Source: Clostridia bacterium | GTDB lineage: Bacteria; Bacillota; Clostridia; Lachnospirales; Lachnospiraceae | DNA: 64,000 bases | NCBI GenBank assembly: GCA_910575625.1 | Contig: CAJTFD010000012.1 | Coordinates: 79,645-143,644 of the forward strand | Direction of reading: 5' to 3' | Shown here: piece by piece, positions 43,010 to 51,371 of the stretch | How positions within the stretch are numbered: the stretch's first letter is position 1 | Layout of the letters: each line of letters begins with the position of its first letter | Position numbers and translations under genes: made by a program | The notes under the pieces: generated by a model | Told to the model about the DNA's origin: nothing | What the model saw: the letters and a program-made list of their open reading frames with translations, nothing else | Databases searched by the model: none

Positions 43010-43586
43010 CATCTACGGGCACAGCGGCAGCAATTTTGGCGGGAACGTATACGACAAGAAAGGGATCGCCCCCGCATTGAGGGCGCACTCTGGAGGGAAC
43101 ACAGAGCCGATGATCATAGAGCGCAAAATTATAGGAGGCATCTACTGCGGTGCCAGCGAGAGGTTCCGGCGCGGCGTACTCAAAGGGATATCAAGGACGA
43201 TAAAGGCAGAAAAACACGATGCGGGCATACTCGAAAAGGACCTGCACGTGGACTGCGGCCAGACCGTCCACAGGCAAAAAGGGATATACCGCACGATCGA
43301 GGCTGACAGCGGGACAACGGTCATTGAGGAACTTTGGGTACGGAAATTGACAGAGAGGGAATGCTGGCGGCTGATGGGCTTTTCAGATAAAGATTTTGAA
43401 AAGGCAGCAGGCGTATGTTCAAAGACACAATTATACAAGCAGGCCGGGAACTCCATCGTAAAAAACTGCCTGGTAGGCATATTCAGCCAGCTGGGGATAA
43501 AAGGCGCACCAAGATGGGCTGATGGGCTAAAAGACAGGGAAAGGCAGCAGGACACAGAAGGAGGGAAGGCCAATGGGGACATTTGA
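42993..43586 (+). CDS. DNA cytosine-5 methyltransferase, C-terminal part (separate frame)
   Basis: 197 residues. Starts IGNIYGHSGSNFGGNVYDKK (target-recognition side) and holds motif IX (VRKLTERECWRLMGF) and motif X (QAGNSIVKNCLVGIF). It overlaps the N-terminal ORF by 17 nt in another frame. Either a natural two-chain enzyme made by coupling or a frameshifted single gene. In one-piece relatives both parts are fused. Confidence 0.85.
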   Translation: MGKIGNIYGHSGSNFGGNVYDKKGIAPALRAHSGGNTEPMIIERKIIGGIYCGASERFRRGVLKGISRTIKAEKHDAGILEKDLHVDCGQTVHRQKGIYRTIEADSGTTVIEELWVRKLTERECWRLMGFSDKDFEKAAGVCSKTQLYKQAGNSIVKNCLVGIFSQLGIKGAPRWADGLKDRERQQDTEGGKANGDI

Positions 43587-43752
43587 GGTAGAGTACGCGA
43601 CATTCCGTCGTGTGAGGATAGAGGCGGGAACGATAGAAGAGGCGCGGGATAAGGTGGCGACCATGGATGATGAGACGATAGAGAGATGCAGCACATTTGA
43701 AGGATACGATATATGGGATGGTCCAAAAGAGGCAGTGGGGGACAAAACATGA
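43573..43752 (+). CDS. Small prophage protein
   Basis: 59 residues (MGTFEVEYATFRRVRIEAGT, then IEEARDKVATMDDETIERC), beta-beta-alpha-like. ATG 43573 after GGAGGGAAGGCCA, overlapping the MTase end by 14 nt. Stop overlaps the next ATG (ATGA). Not recognised. Confidence 0.55.
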   Translation: MGTFEVEYATFRRVRIEAGTIEEARDKVATMDDETIERCSTFEGYDIWDGPKEAVGDKT

Positions 43753-44009
43753 ACAGGAATAAAAAGGGCATCATGCCAACAATCACAAGAGCGACATATA
43801 AGAGTGTCAAAAAATTCGACAGGCAGCAGTTTGAAAAGTTCTGTATGGACCTGTATGAGTTTGGCTATGAGGACGGCAGGGAGAGCGTACCAGGCGTTGA
43901 CCTCACAATGGTCTACGAGGTCATAGCCGGGACCAAAGGCATCGGCCCAAAGAAACTAGAGGAGATAAAGGCGCGGCTCGAGCCGCTGTTCAAAAAGGAG
44001 CGGGGATGA
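43749..44009 (+). CDS. Small prophage protein with HhH-like end
   Basis: 86 residues. C-terminus TKGIGPKKLEEIKARLEPLF looks like a helix-hairpin-helix DNA-binding motif. Coupled to both neighbours by ATGA overlaps. Function unknown. Confidence 0.6.
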   Translation: MNRNKKGIMPTITRATYKSVKKFDRQQFEKFCMDLYEFGYEDGRESVPGVDLTMVYEVIAGTKGIGPKKLEEIKARLEPLFKKERG

Positions 44010-44251
44010 GATCAAAGAGAAAAGTATTCATGGACGCACTCCTCACAGCCATATTGGTGTGCATCGTTTGGCAGATACTGGAAATGGTATTTTATGGGAA
44101 AGTCCAGCCCCGCATCGTTGACGATGTGATCTGGATCATCCTCTGGAGGTACATATATTTGGCCGAACGGAGGAAAGCGGAGTTATACAAGGATATGGAA
44201 AAAGCAACGAAAAAGAGGATGGATACGGGATGGAGACAAGTGGACAGATAA
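44006..44251 (+). CDS. Small membrane protein
   Basis: 81 residues with one or two membrane segments (ALLTAILVCIVWQILEMVF; VDDVIWIILWRYIYL) and a basic C-terminal helix. Overlaps both neighbours. Not recognised. Confidence 0.55.
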   Translation: MRSKRKVFMDALLTAILVCIVWQILEMVFYGKVQPRIVDDVIWIILWRYIYLAERRKAELYKDMEKATKKRMDTGWRQVDR

Positions 44252-44643
44252 GAGCATTCCTGGATCTGCTCCGGGAGGCACAGTCGGGATACAACATAGC
44301 CAAGGCAAGAGAAATGGACGCTGAAAAGGAGACGCAGGATATCCTCCACTGGCTGGAGAACAATGAGGTCCCCCCTGTTGACGGGGACGGTGCCCTCCTG
44401 GTCTTAGGTGTTATCGGGATGATCCGCCGGGACAGGCGGGTCGCCAAGGATACAGCGACCATCATGAAACCCATCGCCGAGTGGACGAAGACCCACAAGT
44501 CCACGATGGACAGCCTGGGACAGTTATTAGGCGATGTGCGCAAAGCTGAGAAAGATACAGGGAAGAGACGTTACACGGACAGGACAGATATCATGATACA
44601 GATACTGGGAACGCCAGATGAAAAAAACAGGAAAGGAGCATAA
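44230..44643 (+). CDS. Hypothetical prophage protein
   Basis: 137 residues, helical, with a hydrophobic stretch GALLVLGVIGMIRRDRRVA in the middle. GAGG lies 11 nt before the ATG. Overlaps the previous gene by 22 nt. Not recognised. Confidence 0.55.
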   Translation: METSGQIRAFLDLLREAQSGYNIAKAREMDAEKETQDILHWLENNEVPPVDGDGALLVLGVIGMIRRDRRVAKDTATIMKPIAEWTKTHKSTMDSLGQLLGDVRKAEKDTGKRRYTDRTDIMIQILGTPDEKNRKGA

Positions 44644-44646
44644 AAG

Positions 44647-44988
44647 ATGGATAACATAAGAGCATTATCGTCTTTGGGCGACACAAAAGAATTGAGGAAA
44701 CTGATCATAGAAAACCCGGACCTCCCACTGGTGGTATTTTGCGGAGAGGATTCTTGGAGCGGAGAATATGCCCATGAACAGGCAGATGTGACAAGGATAA
44801 GGATTGGAGAACTGACGCACTACCAAGGTAATTGGATGGAAAAAGAAGACTTCAGCAGAGAACTGGCAGAAATACTATGCAACGAAAAAGAGCATGATGA
44901 TCTGTCCGAAAAAGAGTTTATAGAGATGGCCGATAAAAAGGTACGAGAAGCAGAGTTTATAAGGGCGATCACCATATATGTTGGATGA
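44647..44988 (+). CDS. Hypothetical prophage protein
   Basis: 113 residues. LPLVVFCGEDSWSGEYAHEQ and a C-terminal helix. AAGGAGCATAAAAG before the ATG. A common small protein type in Clostridia prophages as far as I recall; function unknown. Confidence 0.6.
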   Translation: MDNIRALSSLGDTKELRKLIIENPDLPLVVFCGEDSWSGEYAHEQADVTRIRIGELTHYQGNWMEKEDFSRELAEILCNEKEHDDLSEKEFIEMADKKVREAEFIRAITIYVG

Positions 44989-45383
44989 AACGCAAGGTCA
45001 TGATCAGTAAGAAAGAACAGGGTTGCGAAGAGTGCGTATGCCGGAGATGCCTGTACTGGTGGTCGTCAAGATGCCCCTATGGCAGATGCTATGATGACCA
45101 CCGGGCAAAAAAAGATCCGTACGACGCGGCGCACCCAGATGAACCACCAAGGACAATGTGGAGCAACTGGGAGACCCAGCAGGCGTACTGGTGCCGGGGA
45201 GGCATATTTTACCCGGCCAGCTATTGCGGGCATTTCATAGAATACAAGGGGCAGCAGGTGAGGGAATGCCTAAAAGCACCGGTATCCGTATTCCAGGATG
45301 GATATATCCAGTGCAGCATAGTCGATAACATGGGATGCCAAGAATGTTATAAAGAGTTTAAAGACAGACAGGAGAGGAGATAG
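44985..45383 (+). CDS. Cysteine-rich prophage protein
   Basis: 132 residues with about thirteen Cys, clustered as GCEECVCRRCLYWW near the start and MGCQECYKEF near the end, so it probably binds zinc. Overlaps the previous gene by 4 nt. Not recognised. Confidence 0.6.
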   Translation: MKRKVMISKKEQGCEECVCRRCLYWWSSRCPYGRCYDDHRAKKDPYDAAHPDEPPRTMWSNWETQQAYWCRGGIFYPASYCGHFIEYKGQQVRECLKAPVSVFQDGYIQCSIVDNMGCQECYKEFKDRQERR

Positions 45384-45647
45384 ATGAGCAATGACCTGAT
45401 CAGAAGGGAAAAAGTCCTTGAGGAGATAAGGAAACTGCTGAGGAGCCCATATGCGAACGACCCGGATATAGGGGTGTGAATCCGGGATGCTATAACGACG
45501 GTCAGGGACTTATGCGTGAGGAGTGCACCTACTGCTTATGATGTGGGCAAGGTTGGTGACAGATTGGAAAGTTATCTGTTTGAAAAGTATTGTGTTGAAG
45601 GTGACACAAAGATTGAAGAAATCATAAAATCCGGTGGCATTGGATGA
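45384..45647 (+). pseudogene. Small prophage gene broken by an in-frame TGA (copy 1)
   Basis: Reads MSNDLIRREKVLEEIRKLLR, SPYANDPDIGV, then TGA at 45477-45479, then in the same frame IRDAITTVRDLCVRS, APTAYDVGKVGDRLES to a stop at 45645. Copy 2 at 47187 shows the intact order (DPSLGMERRDAMKTVGDLCVRS), where the TGA position is Glu. So this is a nonsense lesion, not a natural end. AGGAGAGGAGATAG precedes the ATG. Confidence 0.8.
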
Positions 45648-45713
45648 AACCGGTGAGCATATGGACGGTGGATGGATAAACAGAAATGATAGTGGAGGAT
45701 AGGAGAACAAGAA

Positions 45714-45884
45714 ATGACAAACTTAGAGTGGATCAAGAACATGGACACAGAACAGATGGCAAAGGATATCCTCAGCCCATGTAGCCACTACGAATGTAGA
45801 GAGTGTAGGCTAAATGATGCCTGCATGGACAGGGAAAAAGCAACGGAATGGCTCAAAAAAGAGTATGAGGAAGGCGAAGGATGA
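45714..45884 (+). CDS. Small Cys-rich prophage protein
   Basis: 56 residues, MTNLEWIKNMDTEQMAKDIL then four Cys (SPCSHYECRECRLNDAC), a likely zinc knuckle, and an acidic tail. AGGAGAACAAGAA before ATG 45714. Confidence 0.6.
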   Translation: MTNLEWIKNMDTEQMAKDILSPCSHYECRECRLNDACMDREKATEWLKKEYEEGEG

Positions 45885-45906
45885 CAAATGGAGAAGGGGA
45901 AAGTAA

Positions 45907-46224
45907 ATGAGATTGGTCGACGCAGATGTAGAAAATGAAAGGTTATTGGATTTTATCGCACAGAATGATATTGGGATACAGTATGCTATCGAGCATAAAG
46001 ATATGACGATACTTGAAGATATATTTTTCGATTATTTTGACGGACAGGCGATCGCGTACGATGTGGATAGGGTAGTGGGACAGTTAGAGGAACACACCAG
46101 AGGATCCAGCAATATTGACTATAACAGGGCGATGATCGAGGCTATCGAAAACGTAAGATCCGGAGGCATCCGGAGGAGTGGAGGAGGCAGCAGGAGGCGG
46201 CTGGCAGAAGAGGCAGACGGATGA
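45907..46224 (+). CDS. Hypothetical prophage protein
   Basis: 105 residues; begins MRLVDADVENERLLDFIAQN and includes AIAYDVDRVVGQLEEHT, the same YDVDKVxxxLE motif as the two broken paralogues nearby. Ends in a Gly/Arg-rich tail. Overlaps the next gene by 4 nt. Confidence 0.6.
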   Translation: MRLVDADVENERLLDFIAQNDIGIQYAIEHKDMTILEDIFFDYFDGQAIAYDVDRVVGQLEEHTRGSSNIDYNRAMIEAIENVRSGGIRRSGGGSRRRLAEEADG

Positions 46225-46910
46225 TCTACATGAACAAGGATTGTATGGAAGGGATGGCGGGATATCCAGACGGGTATTTCGACCTGGCAGTCGTCGACCC
46301 TCCATACTTCTCAGGCCCTGAAAAAAGAAAGTTTTATGGCCGGAAGATAAGTCCCATCGGGGTACAGCGGCACTATGAGCCATCCCCAGAATGGGAAGTC
46401 CCAGGCAAGGATTATTTCGATGAGCTCATGCGGGTATCAAAACACCAGATCATATGGGGCTGCAACTACTTTGACTATCCCTTCGGCCCTGGCCGCATCA
46501 TATGGGATAAATGTAATGGCGGCAGCAGTTTTTCAGACTGTGAGATAGCCTATTGTAGCCTCCATGATTCAATCCGGCTGTTCCGGTACATGTGGAATGG
46601 CATGATGCAGGGGAAGGATATCCATAACGGCCATGTGCAGCAGGGCGATAAACGGTTGAATGAAAAACGTATCCATCCAACGCAGAAACCGGTCAACCTA
46701 TACCGCTGGATAATACAGAGATACATAAAGCCTGGCTGGAAGATACTGGACACACATGTGGGCAGCGCCAGCAGCCTGATAGCATACCATGGAGCAGGGC
46801 TACATTTTGTAGGGTTTGAAAAGGATGAGCATATGTACCAGAGATCTATGGAGCGTTATAAGACGGAGACGGCGCAGATGAGCATATACGACATTGGAGG
46901 TAAAGGATAA
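46221..46910 (+). CDS. DNA adenine/cytosine-N4 methyltransferase (DPPY type)
   Basis: 229 residues. VVDPPYFSGP holds catalytic DPPY; HPTQKPVNLYRWIIQRY and ILDTHVGSASSLIAYHGAG (AdoMet site) follow, the order of beta-class MTases. Lacks a restriction partner, so probably protects phage DNA. Overlaps the previous gene by 4 nt. Confidence 0.88.
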   Translation: MIYMNKDCMEGMAGYPDGYFDLAVVDPPYFSGPEKRKFYGRKISPIGVQRHYEPSPEWEVPGKDYFDELMRVSKHQIIWGCNYFDYPFGPGRIIWDKCNGGSSFSDCEIAYCSLHDSIRLFRYMWNGMMQGKDIHNGHVQQGDKRLNEKRIHPTQKPVNLYRWIIQRYIKPGWKILDTHVGSASSLIAYHGAGLHFVGFEKDEHMYQRSMERYKTETAQMSIYDIGGKG

Positions 46911-47162
46911 ATGCCAGATAAATGGCTAAAGTGGGAAAATGGAAGGGAATGGGGCGAGATACAGTGCCCTATGCTGGGAAATGAGTATGTGATGACATAT
47001 TATCCAGAAGGCGTACCCTGCTACTATTCATACACAGCACCATTTGTCAGTGATGGAGATATCTGTTATTACAGATATGATCATGATGAAGGATGTTGGG
47101 ATGCGGACACTCTTTTTTGTATGGGAGAGTACAGAGAGGGGACAGTGATCAGTTTTGGATAA
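46911..47162 (+). CDS. Hypothetical prophage protein
   Basis: 83 residues, acidic and aromatic (VMTYYPEGVPCYYSYTAPFV). Starts at the base after the MTase stop. Not recognised. Confidence 0.5.
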   Translation: MPDKWLKWENGREWGEIQCPMLGNEYVMTYYPEGVPCYYSYTAPFVSDGDICYYRYDHDEGCWDADTLFCMGEYREGTVISFG

Positions 47163-47186
47163 GCTAAAGATTGGGAGGAAAGATAG

Positions 47187-47502
47187 ATGAGCAATGACTT
47201 GATCAGTAGGAGAGCGGTTATTGATGGCATAATAGAGTTGTTAAAAAAGCCCGTATGCAAACGACCCGAGTTTGGGGATGGAGCGTAGGGACGCGATGAA
47301 AACAGTCGGGGATCTATGTGTGAGGAGCTTGCCCACCTCCTATGATGTGGACAAGGCTGCGGAGCGATTAGAAAAAAAGATACTAGAGATAAAAGACCAA
47401 CTCATGCACACATCGGATGAGGATATGGCGGTCAGGCTCAGATGCAAGATGCATGGACTGGATGAGGCATTAGAGATCGTAAGAGCAGGGATAGAGGGGT
47501 GA
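47187..47502 (+). pseudogene. Small prophage gene broken by a frameshift in an A6 run (copy 2)
   Basis: The ATG frame reads MSNDLISRRAVIDGIIELLK then leaves frame at AAAAAA (47243-47248) and stops at 47286. The continuation is in the next frame: KSPYANDPSLGMERRDAMKT, VGDLCVRSLPTSYDVDKAAE, to 47502. One A too many explains it. Same family as copy 1 at 45384. Mutation or sequencing error cannot be told apart here. Confidence 0.8.
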
Positions 47503-47508
47503 GGATGG

Positions 47509-47682
47509 ATGATAGGGATCACGATAGAGAACATGGATGAATATTCTCGGGAGATACGCAAGACGCGAGCACGGGATATAAGGGACAACTGCAAAGCAAC
47601 TGGAAACTGTGACACCTGCAGGGACAAGGAACGTGGCCAGCCCTGCCCATACACAGGGAACCTGGTGAACTGGCGGGTATGA
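47509..47682 (+). CDS. Small four-Cys prophage protein
   Basis: 57 residues, MIGITIENMDEYSREIRKTR, then NCKATGNCDTCRDKERGQPC, a likely zinc site. ATG 47509 after TGAGGATGG. Immediately before the Cas-like operon; may or may not belong to it. Confidence 0.5.
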   Translation: MIGITIENMDEYSREIRKTRARDIRDNCKATGNCDTCRDKERGQPCPYTGNLVNWRV

Positions 47683-47695
47683 AGGAGGGTGAGGG

Positions 47696-48478
47696 ATGGA
47701 AACACCACAGAGCATCATATATAAAGCGTGGAAAAATTCTCAAAGACCGATCATTTACGAAACAACGGATGCAAAAGGAAGGCCGGTAAAAAAGGAGGTC
47801 GATTTTGCGGTCCCAGAAAAAAATAAATATTACGATGGATCATACAGCGGATCATGCAACTTATGTGGCCGAGAAACTCAAGGAGGGATACCGATAAAAA
47901 AGATATTTTCCTCAAAATATATGGATTGGCCAATACATAAGAGACCAGAAGCAACACATATCTGCAAAGGATGTTCGTTCTGTATTGGGATGAACCCAGT
48001 CGGACGGATCGCGTTGTTCCGATATCCGCTTGTCGCAGAAAAAACATTACACCTCTGCAGCAGAAAGCAATTCCGGGGATATATGCTAAACCCACCGGAA
48101 CCTCCGTTTGTTATGATATTCCCAACATCACAAAAGAAACATCTGTTCGCAAAATCGAAAGTGTCATACTCAAAAAAAGATTATTTTTGCAATCTGGAAG
48201 AGATAACAGTTCCGGTCAATGGGAAGATAAAAAATGTCATGTTAGATATTGAGGCACTTCGGGGAGTCGGATTTACAAAAGACAATATATATTCTACGAG
48301 GATCCCTGGAAACGTTATCAAAAAGTATGACTTAGAAACATATGATTACGAAAATCTGATAGAAAAAATGGAAGATCTGCGCAAAAGCGAGATGTTTGCT
48401 CTTGCGTTGGAAGTCTCACAAAAAATGGAGGGAAAAAAGGCGATATGTTACTTGGGTTTAATACCGAAAATGAAGTAA
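47696..48478 (+). CDS. csf1: Csf1-like protein (type IV CRISPR-Cas large-subunit-like, zinc finger)
   Basis: 260 residues. A zinc finger CNLCGRETQGGIPIKKIFSS followed 26 residues later by CKGCSFC, the arrangement seen in Csf1 of type IV systems. The rest (about 90-260) is alpha/beta and ends LEVSQKMEGKKAICYLGL. In type IV-B, Csf1 takes the place of Cas8. Start follows AAGGAGGGTGAGGG. First of five overlapping genes. This call rests on the zinc finger plus the order of the next four genes; the family is too divergent to fix by eye. Confidence 0.72.
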   Translation: METPQSIIYKAWKNSQRPIIYETTDAKGRPVKKEVDFAVPEKNKYYDGSYSGSCNLCGRETQGGIPIKKIFSSKYMDWPIHKRPEATHICKGCSFCIGMNPVGRIALFRYPLVAEKTLHLCSRKQFRGYMLNPPEPPFVMIFPTSQKKHLFAKSKVSYSKKDYFCNLEEITVPVNGKIKNVMLDIEALRGVGFTKDNIYSTRIPGNVIKKYDLETYDYENLIEKMEDLRKSEMFALALEVSQKMEGKKAICYLGLIPKMK

Positions 48479-48900
48479 AAGCAAAAGCGGCTATGCTCGT
48501 GTATGTGATCTATAAGAGCCGGGATGCGAAAAGAGGACCGTCTGGCCTTGATATGTGGGGGCAGATCGAGAGATTCGCAAAGGCGGCTGCAAAGAGGAGT
48601 GGAGGGATTGACGATTTTGTTGATTCATTCAAGCGTAAAATGGGTTGCTCCACGATCAATCCGTACTGGATGCGAAATGATGCTCCTGCCACAAACGCAG
48701 CTGTTTTAAAAGATGGCTCTATCATGTCTTTAGGAGGAGATATGCGTGTATTTGGTCTGGAGATATTTGACGATGAAGAAAAGGGGAAAGAGGTCGTGGA
48801 TTGCTTATATAGTAAAACACAGATAGTTGTGTTACTTGTCCGAGATAGGCTTGAAAGGGAGAAAATGTTTTCGCAGGAGGACAAAGAGGATGAAGATTGA
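48445..48900 (+). CDS. Cas11-like small subunit (type IV-B)
   Basis: 151 residues, mostly helical, with no clear motif: AKAAMLVYVIYKSRDAKRGP, IERFAKAAAKRSGGIDDF. Its size and position between csf1- and cas7-like genes match cas11 of IV-B systems. Overlaps csf1 by 34 nt and the next gene by 11 nt. The name is by position only. Confidence 0.55.
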   Translation: MLLGFNTENEVKAKAAMLVYVIYKSRDAKRGPSGLDMWGQIERFAKAAAKRSGGIDDFVDSFKRKMGCSTINPYWMRNDAPATNAAVLKDGSIMSLGGDMRVFGLEIFDDEEKGKEVVDCLYSKTQIVVLLVRDRLEREKMFSQEDKEDED

Positions 48901-49783
48901 AACGATTTACACATTGGAGCAGCCATTGTCCCATATTGGGGAAAGCGAAAGCACAGCAAGCTTTCTCAATACGATCCGTATAGCGGTAAATGGAAAAACA
49001 GAAGAAGTGTTTGCCCTAACTGGAAATTCGATCAGAGGGACGCTCCGGGATTGCGCTGCCAGGTATCTTTTGGACAGATTGGACGCGAAGGTCGGGAAGA
49101 AAGAATTTAACATCCTTTTCAGTGGCGGTAATATATCTGGGACAATGTCCACTGATATAGACCAGGCGAAAAGATATAGGGGATTGCTGCCTATCATTTC
49201 ATTGTTTGGGGCTGGAGTTGGAAACCAGATTTTAGCAGGAAAAATGACACAGGGATTTGCGCTCCCAGTTTGCCGGGAGACTGACGGGATGATCCCCGAA
49301 ATCAAGGGGATCAAAAGGGGGCTAAGGGATAATAGCTGGAAAAGTCTCACAGGGACTATCAATTTCACACGGTTTGATGATTCCAAAAACGTAAACTATC
49401 AGGAGTATCTGCAAGGCGATAATGACAATACTGATAAGGGTTCTGCCAGTACGCAGATGCGGTACGAGGTAGAATATCTTGTGCCAGGTGCGCAACTTTA
49501 TCATGTTATCAATCTTTGTGCTGATACAGATGTGGAATTAGGCGTGTTTGTATCGGCGTTAGGAGGATTTTCACACTCCCCCATCCTTGGAGGGATGGGA
49601 GGGAAAGGCTTCGGACTATGCGGAGCCGAACTTATCGCAAACGGAGGATTTTTTGCAAAGATCGAGAATGGCAGCATTAAGTTGTGCAACACAGCAAAAA
49701 ATGCATTGGATCTATACGATCAGTTTATCATAGATAACACAGAAGAGATCATCCAGTTTCTTGGGGCGGTGAAAAATGAGTAA
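48890..49783 (+). CDS. csf2: Csf2 (Cas7-family RAMP backbone protein)
   Basis: 297 residues. Starts MKIETIYTLEQPLSHIGESE and ALTGNSIRGTLRDCAARYLL, RAMP-like features, with a glycine-rich loop SPILGGMGGKGFGLCGAEL near the end. Cas7 forms the helical backbone that holds guide RNA. ATG 48890 has AGGAGG 9 nt upstream. An earlier start at 48827 is rejected because it lacks that site. Confidence 0.78.
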   Translation: MKIETIYTLEQPLSHIGESESTASFLNTIRIAVNGKTEEVFALTGNSIRGTLRDCAARYLLDRLDAKVGKKEFNILFSGGNISGTMSTDIDQAKRYRGLLPIISLFGAGVGNQILAGKMTQGFALPVCRETDGMIPEIKGIKRGLRDNSWKSLTGTINFTRFDDSKNVNYQEYLQGDNDNTDKGSASTQMRYEVEYLVPGAQLYHVINLCADTDVELGVFVSALGGFSHSPILGGMGGKGFGLCGAELIANGGFFAKIENGSIKLCNTAKNALDLYDQFIIDNTEEIIQFLGAVKNE

Positions 49784-50516
49784 AAAGACAACAGGACCAT
49801 TTAAGGTAACGTGCAAGCTGGCAGACGGGAGGATCAACAGTGTTGACGGATTATTATTTTTGGACTCTATCCTGTATCATGCATGGTTTTTAAAATACGC
49901 ACCGGAAGTTATGCAGGGAACGGAAAGAAAAGATGAACATCCAAACTGGAAATTTAATTTCGGACTTCCGTTAACACGAGTGAATGAAAACGGACAGCAA
50001 AGATATCTTGCAAGCTGTGGGTTTTACAGACAATATGAGTACCATATTGAACACTGGAATAAACGACCTGATTTTACGAGCAGTAAGAATGGGAAATACC
50101 TAAATGCGAAAGGGAAAATAGATACAGGGGCCGGGGTTCTAAAAGCATATCATTTTCCGCAAGTCATCCGAACTGTTTCGGACATTGAATTTTATGGTGT
50201 TGGAACGATTGATAAGATCAGAGATTTATTATCATATATTCCTGCGGTGGGAAAAAAACCAGCCGCAGGATGGGGAATGGTAAGGGAATGGATTGTTGAG
50301 CCATTTTCATGGGATTGGAGTACGACCGGGAAATATGGACTCATGCGTCCTATGCCTGTTGATGGATATGGACCAGACGGACAGGATTATAAAATTATGC
50401 AGTCTGCCCTTTTGCCGCCATACTGGAAGCCAAACAACATGACCTTATGTTACATTCCAAACGTTATCATAAACGAAGAACGTAAAGATCCGAAAATGGG
50501 GATAACGGGACCATGA
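49776..50516 (+). CDS. csf3: Csf3 (Cas5-family RAMP protein)
   Basis: 246 residues. FKVTCKLADGRINSVDGLLF at the start and a glycine-rich loop VGKKPAAGWGMVREW at about 163-177 typical of Cas5-like RAMP proteins. In type IV it caps the crRNA 5' end. It overlaps csf2 by 8 nt and cysH by 4 nt. Confidence 0.75.
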   Translation: MSKKTTGPFKVTCKLADGRINSVDGLLFLDSILYHAWFLKYAPEVMQGTERKDEHPNWKFNFGLPLTRVNENGQQRYLASCGFYRQYEYHIEHWNKRPDFTSSKNGKYLNAKGKIDTGAGVLKAYHFPQVIRTVSDIEFYGVGTIDKIRDLLSYIPAVGKKPAAGWGMVREWIVEPFSWDWSTTGKYGLMRPMPVDGYGPDGQDYKIMQSALLPPYWKPNNMTLCYIPNVIINEERKDPKMGITGP

Positions 50517-51301
50517 TGACAGAAGACGAAAAAGAGATATATATGCTCCACTCAAAGACAAAAGGGTATAGGCATAGGATTGATGGAGCAATGCAGACAG
50601 CAAAAAAAGCAATTTCAGAGATCAAAGGTATCCATTCACTGTCCTACTCTGGTGGAAAAGACAGTACAGTCATGCTTGATATCTGTATGAAATGCGGGTT
50701 CAAAGGAGAGCTTATACAATTTTTTTATAGTGAATACGAGAACCCGGCCATGAATCTCGATATGGCGGATATACAATCAAAAAAGTATGCGTTGGAGCTG
50801 CATAGGATAAAGTGTTTTTCTTCAAAAGAAGCGTGGGATGAAGCGGGACGTTTTTTCGTGGTACCATCAAATGATCTTGAAAAAAGTCTTGTTAGGCGAG
50901 TCGGAACTGATTTTGGAAAACAAGCAAAGAGATTGTCGGAAGATCGTGGGTATTCATTACAATTCATTGGTATGAGAAAAGCAGAGAGCAAACAAAGAAG
51001 GATGACTATAGGCAGCAGAGGATTGACATACTATGCAAAGACCAGAGATAGTTTCACTTGCTGCCCGATAGGAAAACTAACAGACGATGATATATGGGCA
51101 TATATCGTATCAAACCATCTGCCTTATATTTCTTGTTACGACAATCCATTATTTGATCGTAGGAAGATAAGAAATGAATTGACGTATTTCTGCGCAAGGA
51201 AAGCAGTTTTTCAAGGGGTAGTGGAAACATATAAATTCATATATCCAGAAATATTTGCTGAGTTGAGAAAAAGGTATCCAGAAACAAACAATTACATGTG
51301 A
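50513..51301 (+). CDS. cysH: CysH-like PAPS reductase-family protein (type IV-B ancillary)
   Basis: 262 residues. The PP-loop SYSGGKDSTVMLDI and a later RDSFTCCPIGKLTDDDIWAY, as in PAPS/APS-reductase-like ATP pyrophosphatases. Such a gene is the hallmark companion of type IV-B. Its role there is unknown. No other sulfate-assimilation genes are near. Starts in the stop of csf3. Confidence 0.85.
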   Translation: MMTEDEKEIYMLHSKTKGYRHRIDGAMQTAKKAISEIKGIHSLSYSGGKDSTVMLDICMKCGFKGELIQFFYSEYENPAMNLDMADIQSKKYALELHRIKCFSSKEAWDEAGRFFVVPSNDLEKSLVRRVGTDFGKQAKRLSEDRGYSLQFIGMRKAESKQRRMTIGSRGLTYYAKTRDSFTCCPIGKLTDDDIWAYIVSNHLPYISCYDNPLFDRRKIRNELTYFCARKAVFQGVVETYKFIYPEIFAELRKRYPETNNYM

Positions 51302-51371
51302 GGACAAGAGGAAACAATCTTGCAGTGATCTGGAAGATGGAGACAGTATCATATGGGATGGAGAGGGATAG

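Larger units (their letters stand above)
47696..51301 (+). other. Type IV-B CRISPR-Cas operon (array-less) in prophage
   Basis: Five overlapping genes: csf1-like, cas11-like, csf2, csf3, cysH. Cas6, Cas1, Cas2, a DinG-type helicase and a CRISPR array are absent. The block is visibly AT-richer than the late genes after it. No promoter of its own is seen; it lies in the long early transcript. Type IV-B systems are mainly known from plasmids and some phages and are thought to use RNA not made from their own array. Confidence 0.75.

Noticed and set aside
45477..45479. TGA as a recoded (selenocysteine or read-through) codon
   Set aside because: The paralogue has Glu here, no SECIS-like structure was seen, and TGA ends many other genes in the window.
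47243..47249. A6-G run as a programmed -1 frameshift site
   Set aside because: The frame needed is +1, and a -1 slip leads to a quick stop, so a simple one-base insertion fits better.
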